NCBI GenBank assembly: GCA_030425545.1
Contig: JAUIAC010000026.1
Span: 1 to 37,291, forward strand
From: a bacterium
GTDB lineage: Bacteria; Myxococcota_A; UBA9042
Direction: 5' to 3'
DNA length: 37,291 nt
In this document: in pieces, positions 1 through 8,972 of the stretch
Numbering within the stretch: the stretch's first letter is position 1
Layout of the letters: each line of letters starts with the position of its first letter
Program-made: the position numbers and the translations under genes
Notes under the pieces: generated by a model
The model's input: only the letters and a program-made list of their open reading frames with translations
Told to the model about the DNA's origin: nothing
Database searches by the model: none

Positions 1-423
1 GGCCTGGCGCAGCTCGGCCGGCTCGACACCTTCGTCGCGCGCCGACAGGCGCTGGCCGCGCGCTACGACGCCGCGTTCTCGGGCTCTTCGGGCGTGACGC
101 CGGTCCGCACCCCGGGCATGGACAGCGGCAGGGACACCAGCGCCTACCACCTCTACGCGGTGCAGATCGACTTCGCTGGCCTCGGTGTGACCCGCACCGA
201 GGTCATGGCGCGGCTGCGCGCCGACGGCGTGGGCACCCAGGTGCACTACATCCCGGTCCCAGCGCAGCCCTACTACCGCGACCGTGGCGCCGACATGGCG
301 GACTTCCCCGGGGCGGCGTCCTACTTCGCGGGCGCCCTCTCGCTGCCGCTCTACCCGAGCCTGAGCGAAGCGCAGGTCGACCGGGTGGTGGCTGCCCTTC
401 ACGCCGCGCTCGTCGCGCCATGA
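1..423 (+). CDS. pseC: PseC/SpsC-type sugar aminotransferase, C-terminal part (5' truncated by window)
   Basis: The first 140 codons are open from base 1 with no start, so the gene begins upstream of the window. The protein is the C-terminal third of a DegT/DnrJ/EryC1-family PLP aminotransferase. The stretch GTQVHYIPVPAQPYYRDRG followed by ALSLPLYPSLSEAQVDRVV is typical of PseC, which transaminates C4 of a UDP-4-keto-6-deoxy-AltNAc sugar in the pseudaminic acid route. SpsC of Bacillus spore-coat clusters is a close relative and cannot be excluded. The catalytic Lys lies outside the window. The stop overlaps the next start as ATGA (420-423), so the two genes are probably translationally coupled. 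A PseB-type dehydratase would be expected just upstream. Family call is confident; substrate is inferred. Confidence 0.88.
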   Translation, partial: GLAQLGRLDTFVARRQALAARYDAAFSGSSGVTPVRTPGMDSGRDTSAYHLYAVQIDFAGLGVTRTEVMARLRADGVGTQVHYIPVPAQPYYRDRGADMADFPGAASYFAGALSLPLYPSLSEAQVDRVVAALHAALVAP

Positions 424-2375
424 CCCGACGTGAGCCCCGCGTGGTCGCGGTGGTGCAGGCCCGCATGGGCTCGTCGCGCCTGCCCGGCAAGGTGCTCGCC
501 GACGTCGCTGGCCACACCGTGCTCGACCACCTGCTGCGGCGCCTGGCGGGCTGCCACACCCTCGACGCTGTGGTCATCGCGACGTCGACGGCGCCCGCGG
601 ACGACGCCCTCGAGCCGGGGCTGGTGCGCTGGCTGAAGGCCGCTCACCCGGACGTGCGCCTCTTCCGCGGCTCGGAGTCCGACGTGCTCGCCCGTTTTGC
701 CGGGGCGGCGGCGGCGGCCGAGGCCGACGTGGTGGTGCGCCTGACGGGCGACTGCCCGCTGATCGACGGCGTGGAGGTCGACCGCGTGGTCGGCGCCTTC
801 CTCGCCCGCCGGGCCACCGGCGAGCCCTTGGACTTCCTCCGCAATCAGCGCGGCGCCGAGCGGCGGATCCCCCACGGGCTCGACGTCGAGGTCATGACCC
901 GCGCCGCGCTCGACCGGGCCCATGAGCAGGCGCGCGCTCCGGGGGAGCGCGAGCACGTCACCCCGTGGCTCTACGCGCCCGGGTCGCCCCTCACCATCGA
1001 CCACACCGACCCAGTCGGGCCGGACTGGAGCGACCTGCGGCTCACGGTCGACACGCCGGAGGACCTCGAGGTCATCCGCCGCGTGGTGGCCGCGCTGGGC
1101 GCGACGGTCACCGCGGGCGAGGCGTGCGCGTGGCTCGCGGCTCACCCAGAGGTGCGCGCCCTGCAGGAGGGGCTGCAGCAGCGCGGCACGGCGTCGGCCG
1201 AGGACACCCGCGCCGCCCGGGTCCGCGGCAAGCGCCTGCTCGCGCGGGTCGACGCCGGCCCGGGGATCGGCTTTGGCCACATGGCGCGCGTCGAGGCCTT
1301 GGCCAGCGCGTGGGTCTCAGCGGGCGGCCGGGCGACCCTGCTCGGCGCGGGGCTGAGCGGCCCCGTCGCCGCACGGCTGCGGGACCAGGGGGTGACCCTG
1401 ACCTCCTTGGAGCGCCCGGCGGCGGTGGCGGGCCCCGGCGGGCCCGACGACGTGGGCGACGCTCCCAGCGCGGACGCCACGCTGACCTTGGGGCACGCGG
1501 CGCGGCTGGCGGCCGACGTGGCGCTCGTGGACGGCTATCCCTTTCGCGCGGACTGGCAGGCCCGCGTGGCGGCGGCGCTGCCGCTGGTGGCCATCGACGA
1601 CCTCGCCGCGTTCCCGCAGGTCGCCGACGTCGTCGTCAACCAGAACGTCGGCTTCGACGCCGCGCGCTACGAACGCGCGGCGGGCGCAGGCCCCGGGCGG
1701 ACCTTGGCTGGCGCCCCCTTTGTCCTGCTGCGCAGCGAGCTTCGGGCGCCGCGCCAGGGCGACGGCGTGGCCGGCGCGTCCCCGGGGGGCGCCGACGGCG
1801 CGGCGAGGGCAACGCCGGGGGCGCACGAGCGCCGGGTGCTGGTGGTCTTCGGCGGCGCCGATCTGGGGGGCTGGACCCTGCCGACCGCCCGGGCGCTCCT
1901 GGCCGAGCTGCCCGCGGACGTGCGCGTCGACGTCTTGTTGGGCTCTGGCGCGCAGACCGACACCGCGCAGGCGCTGAGCGACCTCGCCGAGGCGGAGCCG
2001 CGGCTGCTGCTGCGTCGCAGCCTGGCCGCGGTCGCGCCGTGGATGGACGGCGCCACGCTCGCGGTGTGCGCCGCGGGGTCGACCTGCTGGGAGCTGCTGG
2101 CGCGCGGCGTGGTCCCTGTCGCCGTGCCGCTGGCCGAGAACCAGCGGGCCGTGGCCTCGGGCCTGGCCACGGCCGGAGCGGGGGTCGTGCCCGGCTGGCA
2201 TGAGGACGTCGACGCGGCAGCTCTGGCGGCCGCGTGCGCTGCGCTGCTTGAAGACGACGCGCGACGCGCGGCCCTACAGGCTGCAGGCAGCCGCCTGATC
2301 GACGGGCGCGGCGTCTGGCGGGTCATCGACGCGGCCCTGGACGCCATCGACCGCCGCGGGGCGACCGCCCGCTGA
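420..2375 (+). CDS. spsF-pseG: Fusion of SpsF-type cytidylyltransferase and PseG/SpsG-type UDP-sugar hydrolase
   Basis: This 651-aa protein has two domains. Residues about 8-240 resemble SpsF/CTP_transf_3 nucleotidyltransferases, with VVQARMGSSRLPGKVL near the N-terminus and an LTGDCPLID acidic motif near residue 110. Residues about 270-640 resemble PseG, which removes UDP from UDP-2,4-diacetamido-2,4,6-trideoxy-altrose: GIGFGHMAR (the GxGH motif with the presumed catalytic His), VAIDDLA, LLRSEL, VVFGGAD and AAGSTCWELLARGVV. A low-complexity Gly/Ala insert (about residues 440-470) lies inside the PseG half. PseG acts mid-pathway and cytidylyltransfer is the last step, so the fusion joins non-consecutive steps. 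The start overlaps the pseC stop. In Bacillus sps operons, spsF and spsG are neighbouring separate genes (recalled). Domain calls are confident; the exact sugar is unknown. Confidence 0.87.
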   Translation: MTRREPRVVAVVQARMGSSRLPGKVLADVAGHTVLDHLLRRLAGCHTLDAVVIATSTAPADDALEPGLVRWLKAAHPDVRLFRGSESDVLARFAGAAAAAEADVVVRLTGDCPLIDGVEVDRVVGAFLARRATGEPLDFLRNQRGAERRIPHGLDVEVMTRAALDRAHEQARAPGEREHVTPWLYAPGSPLTIDHTDPVGPDWSDLRLTVDTPEDLEVIRRVVAALGATVTAGEACAWLAAHPEVRALQEGLQQRGTASAEDTRAARVRGKRLLARVDAGPGIGFGHMARVEALASAWVSAGGRATLLGAGLSGPVAARLRDQGVTLTSLERPAAVAGPGGPDDVGDAPSADATLTLGHAARLAADVALVDGYPFRADWQARVAAALPLVAIDDLAAFPQVADVVVNQNVGFDAARYERAAGAGPGRTLAGAPFVLLRSELRAPRQGDGVAGASPGGADGAARATPGAHERRVLVVFGGADLGGWTLPTARALLAELPADVRVDVLLGSGAQTDTAQALSDLAEAEPRLLLRRSLAAVAPWMDGATLAVCAAGSTCWELLARGVVPVAVPLAENQRAVASGLATAGAGVVPGWHEDVDAAALAAACAALLEDDARRAALQAAGSRLIDGRGVWRVIDAALDAIDRRGATAR

Positions 2376-2393
2376 CAGGACGCGCGGCGCTGC

Positions 2394-3128
2394 TCAGGGC
2401 GTGCGCGGCTGCGGCAGGATCTCGCCCTCGCCCGCCGGGCCGTCGCGGCTCGGGTTGTAGCTGGGCAGCGCCGCGGCCTGCTCGCGCACCCGCTCCAGGG
2501 CTGGCTTCACATACTGAAAGTGCTCGGCTGAGCCCTTGGCGTGGGGGCTGTAGAAGTACCAGACGCGGGTCTTGTCGACGTCCACCACATGGGGAAAGGC
2601 GTGGGCCGTGCCGCTCGCCTTGCCGCGCAGAAAGCGGTCCGCGCGGTCGAAGAAGCTCGAGTCGCGGTCCGGGTTGAACTCCAGGGCCATCACACACGGC
2701 GGCGACTGACAGTCCACACCGAGAAACCGCACCTGCGCGCGCTCGTTCTCCGCCGACGCAGCCCAGGTGGCGAACTGGCCGCTGATCTTGCGCATCGCCG
2801 CGGCGTCGTGCCCGGGCGGGGCGGCCGTCGTGAAGTCGTTGGCCTGGGCCGCGGCGCCGTAGGTCTTCATGAACCGTCGCTGCGCCGCCTTCAGGTCGGC
2901 GTCACTCCGCCCGCGACGCGGCGCCTTTGCAGCGGGCGGCGGCGGCGCCACGTTCTGCGCTGGACCCTCGCCGGGACGTGGCGACGCCTCGGGCGGAGCC
3001 TCGGCTGACTCGGCCTCGGCAGGGCGCTCGTCCTCGGTGCGCGGCGGCGCTGGGGTCCACAGCAAGCGGAGGGCGACCGCGGCCGCGAGCAGCAGGGCGC
3101 CCCCGACCACCAGGTGGGCCGGCTTCAT
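2394..3128 (-). CDS. Membrane-anchored protein of unknown function with Cys-pair C-terminal domain
   Basis: The 244-aa product has an N-terminal hydrophobic segment (residues about 5-24) with no lipobox, then a Pro/Glu/Ala-rich linker to about residue 75 and a globular domain. That domain carries GVDCQSPPCVMALEF, a C-x4-C pair in a strand-like context that I have seen in other myxobacterial exported proteins. It probably sits outside the cytoplasmic membrane on a single anchor, where the cysteines could form a disulfide. Its start overlaps the stop of the HEAT-repeat gene upstream (ATGA at 3128-3125), which implies coupled translation. Its end lies 18 nt from the convergent spsF-pseG stop. 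I do not recognise a function. Confidence 0.75.
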   Translation of the reverse strand: MKPAHLVVGGALLLAAAVALRLLWTPAPPRTEDERPAEAESAEAPPEASPRPGEGPAQNVAPPPPAAKAPRRGRSDADLKAAQRRFMKTYGAAAQANDFTTAAPPGHDAAAMRKISGQFATWAASAENERAQVRFLGVDCQSPPCVMALEFNPDRDSSFFDRADRFLRGKASGTAHAFPHVVDVDKTRVWYFYSPHAKGSAEHFQYVKPALERVREQAAALPSYNPSRDGPAGEGEILPQPRTP

Positions 3129-4513
3129 GGCGTCCCTGCGGGCTGAGCTGCGGGCCGGGCTGCGGGCTGGGCTGCGGGTGGAGCCACGGCCTTGGCGCCG
3201 GCCTTGGCGCCGGCCTTGGGCACCTCGATGGCCGCGGCCTGGCCCGTCGCCACGTCCCCCATGACCACCGGGCCGCTGCGCCCCTTGAGCACCGCCTTGG
3301 CCTGGTCACTGACGGCGGTGTTCTTGTCCTTGGCCAGCAGGTTGAGCACCTTCGTGGTGGCCGGCGTGCGGGGAACGCCGGGATGTCCCAGCGACGCGGC
3401 CAGCTGAATGCGGACCTCCCAGGCCGGGTCCTTCGCCATCGCCAGCGCGATCTGCATGCGCCGCTCCGATGGCTTGGGGACCCCGAGCACCGCGGTCATC
3501 GCCGTGCGGCGGATGTTGGTGCTCTCGCTCTTGGTCGCGGTCTCGAGGGCGTCGAGCTGCTCGAGGGACGAGAGCGCGTCGGCGGCGGCGATGCCCGCCT
3601 TCTCCTTGGGGTCCGACAGCGACTTCACCAGGGCGCTGACGACCTCCGGCTTCGCGACGCCGATGCCGGCCAGCGCCGACGCGGCGATGATGCGCATGGT
3701 CTTGTTCTTGTGGCTGAGCAGCGCGATCACGTCCGGCACCGCCACCGCGGCGCGGCTGCCCCAGCGGCTCAGGGTCGTGACCGCGTCGCCGGTGTAGGTC
3801 GAGCCCGGGCGCACCAGCTCCTTGTGGACCAGGGCGACCGTGGTGGGCTGCGGGTCCCGGAGCTCGGCCAGGGCCTTGAGCGCCGCGACGCGATCGGTGC
3901 CTCGGGTCGCCGCGAAGCGCTTGACGATGATCTGCTCGGTGGCGCTGGCGCTGGCCGGGTCGAGCTTGAGCAGCGCGCGGGCCGCGTAGACCGAAGCTCC
4001 GAGGTGCCTGCCGTTCAGGGCGGTGGTCAGCGGTGCCCGGGTCTGTTCGATCGGGAAGCGCACGAGCGCCCAGCTGGCGTTGTGCTGCACGGACCACACG
4101 GCGTCGCCCAGCGCGCCCACGAGGGCCGGCACCGCGCCGGCGGACTTCGGCGCCATGCGCCCCAAGGCCCACGCCGAGTGGCCACGGACGTCCTGGTCAG
4201 CGTGCTTCAGCGCCTGCACGAGCTCGGCCTCGATCGCCGCGGAGTGCGTCGCCGCCTTGCCGTACGCTTCGATCTTCTTTCGCATCGCCGTGACCGCGTC
4301 CGTGGGCGCGGCGACGGCAGGGAGCTTCGGCTGGGCCTCGGGCTTGACGGCCGGCCTGGCGGCCGGCTTGGCTGCGGCGGCCTCGGTCTTTGGCGTCGCT
4401 GCCGGCGCAGGCGTGGGCGCCGAGGCTTTGGGGGTCGACAGGGTGTCGTAGACCAGGGCGCCAGCGGCGGCGGTCAGCACCAGGGCGACGACGATGGCGG
4501 GGGCCTTTCGCAT
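3125..4513 (-). CDS. Membrane-anchored HEAT-repeat protein
   Basis: The 462-aa protein starts with MRKAPAIVVALVLTAAAGAL, a membrane anchor or uncleaved signal. An Ala/Pro/Lys linker follows, and from about residue 75 to 400 there are repeated helical pairs of HEAT/PBS-lyase type, for example DVRGHSAWALGRM and VWSVQHNASWALVRF. The tail is low complexity (KAGAKAGAK, PAAQPAARPAAQ). The reading frame stays open 27 codons further upstream, but I chose this ATG because GGAG lies 6 nt before it and the hydrophobic segment begins there. HEAT repeats are protein-interaction scaffolds, so no enzymatic role is implied. The gene is coupled to the downstream Cys-pair protein by an ATGA overlap and lies 186 nt after the propeller gene in the same direction. 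Confidence 0.82.
   Translation of the reverse strand: MRKAPAIVVALVLTAAAGALVYDTLSTPKASAPTPAPAATPKTEAAAAKPAARPAVKPEAQPKLPAVAAPTDAVTAMRKKIEAYGKAATHSAAIEAELVQALKHADQDVRGHSAWALGRMAPKSAGAVPALVGALGDAVWSVQHNASWALVRFPIEQTRAPLTTALNGRHLGASVYAARALLKLDPASASATEQIIVKRFAATRGTDRVAALKALAELRDPQPTTVALVHKELVRPGSTYTGDAVTTLSRWGSRAAVAVPDVIALLSHKNKTMRIIAASALAGIGVAKPEVVSALVKSLSDPKEKAGIAAADALSSLEQLDALETATKSESTNIRRTAMTAVLGVPKPSERRMQIALAMAKDPAWEVRIQLAASLGHPGVPRTPATTKVLNLLAKDKNTAVSDQAKAVLKGRSGPVVMGDVATGQAAAIEVPKAGAKAGAKAVAPPAAQPAARPAAQPAGTP
3139..3219. repeat. In-gene 12-bp tandem repeats at the 3' end of the HEAT gene
   Basis: Two short direct repeats lie here. A 12-mer close to cgggctgggctg occurs about three times at 3139-3174, and ccttggcgccgg occurs twice plus a partial copy at 3190-3219. 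Both are in frame and encode the PAAQ/PAAR and KAGA tail repeats. Such units could change copy number by slippage, altering tail length by four residues without a frameshift. Confidence 0.7.
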
Positions 4514-4630
4514 CCGAGCTCCAGAGGGTTGGGGACGAGCGAGACGCCCCTGAGCGAGCGACCGCCGATGACGCGCGGGCGCGTCTTCACGCACGGGCGC
4601 GTCGGGGTCGTGTGGTGGTGGGCCAAACGG

Positions 4631-4668
4631 CCGAAGCCGGACCGCGCGCGTGCGCGGCCCGGCTTCGG
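4631..4668 (-). terminator. Strong hairpin downstream of the propeller/HYR gene
   Basis: Arms of 17 bases at 4631-4647 and 4652-4668 surround a 4-base loop. On the plus strand one position is an A/C mismatch. In minus-strand RNA that same position becomes a G-U wobble, so all 17 positions pair. This supports a role in the minus-strand transcript, 32 nt after the stop of the 4700-7033 gene. No U-run follows, so it is a terminator-like or 3'-stabilising stem rather than a textbook intrinsic terminator. Confidence 0.5.
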
Positions 4669-4699
4669 TCCGTAGCGTCCTGCGAGCAGGAGCTCTTGG

Positions 4700-7033
4700 C
4701 TACTTCTTCTTGCCCTTGCCCTTGCTGTTGCCGGGCTCGACGGTCTGCTCATTCTTGATGGTCTCGGTGCCGGCGGGCTCGCCGTCATCGTTACCCTGAG
4801 CGCTCGGGCTGCAGCCCTCGGCGCCGTTGCCGCCGCCGTTGTTGCAGCCACCCTTGTCGTTGCCGCCGCCGCCGGTGCCACCGTTGCCGGGGTTGGCCAC
4901 GGTGAACTCGCAGGTGGTGCTGGTCTTGTTGCCAGCGCCGTCCGTCACGGTGACCGTCCAGGTGTGGGTCGTGCCCACGCCCGCGCTGTCGCCGATCGAG
5001 ATGGTCGCACCGTTGATGGTGGTGTCGGTGTTGGCCGTCTTGTCCTTGCCGTTCTTGCTGGCCGAGTAGCCGCTGATGGCCACGTTGGACACCGAGCAGT
5101 TGTCGCCGCCGGTGGCGGTGAGCGACACGGCGCCGTCGCCCCAGCTCGGAGGCGTGAAGCCGTCAGCCGGGATGTTGCAGGCCGCGGTCGGCGCGGCGGC
5201 GTCCACCACGGTCACCTTGGTCTGGCAGGTGTCGAACTCGCCGGCGAGGTCGGTGATCTTCAGGTCCACCGTGGTCTGGCCGAGGCCGATCGACGCGTTG
5301 GCGGCGGGCGACTGGGTGATCGAGGCGATGTCCGCCGCGCCGTCAGGGTCGCTGCTGCCGTCGTTGACCGAGGGCACCGCGGCGGCGCACTGAGCGTCGG
5401 CGTTGAGGGTGACGTCAGCGATGCACGCGGCGACCGGCGGCTCGTTGGCGGTGGGCAGCTCGATGCTGCAGTCGCCGTTGTCGTTCGGCTGGACCACGAC
5501 CGTGCCGCCGTCCTTGATGCTGAACTCGATCGACAGGAAGAAGCCCTTCACGCCGGCCGGGACCGTGCCGCAGAGCTGCGTGCCGTTGACCGTGAGCGGC
5601 ATCGCGACCGCGTTGGCGAACTCGAGGCCAGCCTCGGTGTCGGCCGCGGCGATGGCCACGGTGACCGCGCCACCACCGTCGAAGCAGAGCTCAGCGCCCT
5701 CCCAGTCGTGGCCGAACTGCGGCGCCTCGGAGATGAAGACCAGCTTGCCGGTCGGGTCGGTGTACTGCAGGCCAATGCCGCTGGCGTCACTGTAGGTGTA
5801 GGGCAGGCGACCCACCGGGACCTGCACGCTGTACGAGCCGTCGGAGAGGTACTTGCAGACGCGGTTGTCGCTCACCGACACGACCCAGATGTCGTTGTTG
5901 GCGTCGATGATGGCGCCACGCTGGCCGCCGTTCTGGCAGCCGGCCGGCGGGGTGCGGGTCCAGACCACGGAGCCGTCGACGCGGACCTTGGTCGCGCCGC
6001 GGGTGCCCCAGCCGTACGCGCCGCTGATGACGACGTCGCCAGCGGTGTCGAAGGACACGCCGTAGGCCGAGTAGCCGTAGCCGAGGGCGTAGCTGCCGGA
6101 GAGCGTGTCGGGGTTGAAGCGCATGAAGCCGCGGTTCGAGTGGTTCGCGGTGACGACCCAGTCGGTGCCGGCCGGGTCACGGCCGAGCGAGATGCCGTAG
6201 CCGTGGGTCACGTAGAAGTTGGCCAGGGTGCCGGAGGGGTTCGTCGTGTCGAAGCGACGGCTCCAGCCGCTGCCCAGGATGGCGGTGAAGAGGCGGTTCT
6301 TGCTGTCCACGACCGCGCCGTAGGGGCGCACACCGACGCTCCAGTGACCAAGCGTGGCGCCCGTCGTGGCGTCCATCTTGTAGAAGCGGTACGTGTTGTA
6401 CATGCCGATCCACAGGGCGCCGTCCTTGTCGATGGCGAGGGCGCGGGCGACCTCGTTGTAACCACCCACGCGGCGGATCCACACGACGCGCTCGTCGCGG
6501 ATCTCGTTGTCGTCGATGATGCCGTTCCCGTTGTCGTCGATGATCGGGTACATCTCGTCGGACGTGATCTTGCCGTCGCCGTTGAAGTCCTGCGAGGTGT
6601 CGCACGTGCCGTTGTTGTTGCGGTCGATGCAGCCGACCGACAGCACCTTCATCACCTCAGCGACGCGGTTGAAGCCGCGGTTGGCGATGTAGGCGTGGCC
6701 GTTGAAGTCCACCGCGGAGCGCGAGGGCGCGGGACCGGCCCAGGCGCTGTGGCTCGGCAGGGGCGTGCCGTTGCCGCCGATGCCGCCGGACCAGAAGGCC
6801 GAGGAGTAGCGGGCCGACTCGCGGTTCTGCGCCGTGTCGATCTTCGACACGGTGTCCTCGCCGGCGTTGGCGACCCACAGGAGCGCGGAGACCTCGACCT
6901 TCGCGCTGACCGTGTACACACCGTCGTTCTCGTCGACACCCTGCGTTGTCGTCGGCGTCGGACAGTCCGCGAACGCCGACATGGGCGCCACGACGAGTCC
7001 AGCTGCGATCAGCAGCCCAACAAGCCTCTTCAT
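4700..7033 (-). CDS. Secreted beta-propeller protein with Ca-binding-like loops and HYR/Ig-like C-terminal domains
   Basis: This 777-aa protein begins with a clear signal peptide ([22 protein letters not shown], cleavage before DC). I chose this ATG because AGG lies about 9 nt upstream and the signal starts here; the open frame upstream has no such features. Residues about 40-480 show repeats of Vgb/NHL beta-propeller type ([29 protein letters not shown]). Near residues 134-165 an insert carries Asp/Asn-rich loops ([24 protein letters not shown]) resembling EF-hand or dockerin calcium loops. Two HYR/Ig-like domains follow (about 530-610 and 612-715). The C-terminus is Gly/Asn-rich with [14 protein letters not shown], and ends in [10 protein letters not shown]. 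It is probably a surface or extracellular protein; ligand unknown. Confidence 0.85.
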   Translation of the reverse strand: MKRLVGLLIAAGLVVAPMSAFADCPTPTTTQGVDENDGVYTVSAKVEVSALLWVANAGEDTVSKIDTAQNRESARYSSAFWSGGIGGNGTPLPSHSAWAGPAPSRSAVDFNGHAYIANRGFNRVAEVMKVLSVGCIDRNNNGTCDTSQDFNGDGKITSDEMYPIIDDNGNGIIDDNEIRDERVVWIRRVGGYNEVARALAIDKDGALWIGMYNTYRFYKMDATTGATLGHWSVGVRPYGAVVDSKNRLFTAILGSGWSRRFDTTNPSGTLANFYVTHGYGISLGRDPAGTDWVVTANHSNRGFMRFNPDTLSGSYALGYGYSAYGVSFDTAGDVVISGAYGWGTRGATKVRVDGSVVWTRTPPAGCQNGGQRGAIIDANNDIWVVSVSDNRVCKYLSDGSYSVQVPVGRLPYTYSDASGIGLQYTDPTGKLVFISEAPQFGHDWEGAELCFDGGGAVTVAIAAADTEAGLEFANAVAMPLTVNGTQLCGTVPAGVKGFFLSIEFSIKDGGTVVVQPNDNGDCSIELPTANEPPVAACIADVTLNADAQCAAAVPSVNDGSSDPDGAADIASITQSPAANASIGLGQTTVDLKITDLAGEFDTCQTKVTVVDAAAPTAACNIPADGFTPPSWGDGAVSLTATGGDNCSVSNVAISGYSASKNGKDKTANTDTTINGATISIGDSAGVGTTHTWTVTVTDGAGNKTSTTCEFTVANPGNGGTGGGGNDKGGCNNGGGNGAEGCSPSAQGNDDGEPAGTETIKNEQTVEPGNSKGKGKKK

Positions 7034-7388
7034 GGTTTTTTTCCTCGTGCCTGGCGGGACAAAGTTCGCCCCCCGCGGCGGCAGCGGTGTCGGGTGTCGA
7101 CGCTCCGCCCGGAGCACGACGGTGCAGGTTACTGGCCAAGAGCGGTCCACCTGCTTAGGACCCGTGGATTCGCAAGGCGCGAAGCCTTGCTCAACGCGAG
7201 AGTGATCGCTAGGGGCACTTGCCTGTGTGGGCCAAAAAAGACGCGCCGACCTGTGAGAGAGTGTGTGGGCGCGCGCGGCAGCGGGTCCTGTGCTATGGGC
7301 ACGGCACGGGGGCGACGGGCCCGGGCGGCCAGCGCGCCGGGTCGACAGACGCCCGCAGCTGAGACCACGCCGACACGCCGAGGGTGCC
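7034..7388. other. Divergent intergenic region between the propeller gene and acr3
   Basis: These 355 bases should hold promoters for both divergent genes. I see a 7-bp perfect inverted repeat at 7172-7190 and a locally AT-richer patch around 7230-7262. I could not find a convincing -35/-10 pair or an arsR-like gene. No coding sequence with sensible composition was seen. Confidence 0.5.
7172..7190. promoter_or_regulatory. Small inverted repeat in the divergent region
   Basis: The sequence gcaaggc, a 5-base spacer gcgaa, then gccttgc makes a perfect 7-bp dyad. It sits about 140 nt upstream of the propeller start and 199 nt upstream of the acr3 start. It could be an operator or simply a short hairpin; nothing identifies a binding protein. 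Confidence 0.3.
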
Positions 7389-8423
<1,035 letters not shown>

Positions 8424-8464
8424 GCGGCGAGGCGTGGGCCGTGGGCGGCCCGGAGGTGACCGAC

Positions 8465-8923
8465 ATGGCGGCGTTCAAGCACGTGCTCTTCCTCTGCGTG
8501 GCCAACTCAGCCCGGTCGCAGATGGCCGAGGGGTTGGCCCGCGCGCGGTGGGGTGGCCGCGTCGTGGTGTCGTCTGCCGGCTCGCGCCCGACGCGGGTGA
8601 ACCCGCTCGCTGTGGCGGCGATGGCGGAGCTGGGCGTCGACCTCAGCGTTCAGCGCTCGCAGTCCATCGCGGAGGTGCTCGAGGCGAGCCACGGGGCGCC
8701 GCCGGTGGACCTGATCGTGACCCTGTGCGCCGAGGAGGTGTGTCCGACCGCGGTGGGGACGACGCAGGGTGAGGTCTCGTTGGCCACGGTGCGCAGGCTG
8801 CATTGGCCCCTGCAGGACCCCGATCGTGGCGACGCGCCGCTGAGCCACGCTGAGCGCCTGCACCACTTTCGCGTCGCGCGGGACGCCATCGCGGCGCGGC
8901 TGGCTGCGCTCGACGACGCTTGA
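8465..8923 (+). CDS. arsC: Thioredoxin-type arsenate reductase (LMW protein-tyrosine phosphatase fold)
   Basis: The 152-aa protein has the P-loop [14 protein letters not shown], matching C-x5-R with the family's N-S-A-R-S-Q. A second Cys pair (LCAEEVCP, around residues 80-86) is the redox relay expected of thioredoxin-coupled ArsC, and the catalytic Asp is in LQDPD. The start ATG follows a strong GGAGGTGA 5 nt upstream. A Wzb-type capsule phosphatase has the same fold and would suit the glycan context, but the extra Cys pair and the adjacent acr3 favour arsenate reduction. The gene ends 49 nt before spsE on the same strand, so the two could share a transcript. Confidence 0.88.
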   Translation: MAAFKHVLFLCVANSARSQMAEGLARARWGGRVVVSSAGSRPTRVNPLAVAAMAELGVDLSVQRSQSIAEVLEASHGAPPVDLIVTLCAEEVCPTAVGTTQGEVSLATVRRLHWPLQDPDRGDAPLSHAERLHHFRVARDAIAARLAALDDA

Positions 8924-8972
8924 TCCTTGCCCTCGGCGGTGGTGGAGTCGCGGCCCCATCGGAGGCCTGTCC

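Noticed and set aside
8465..8923. Wzb-type capsule tyrosine phosphatase
   Set aside because: The extra C-x4-C pair and the acr3 neighbour fit arsenate reductase better, although a second role is left open in the findings.
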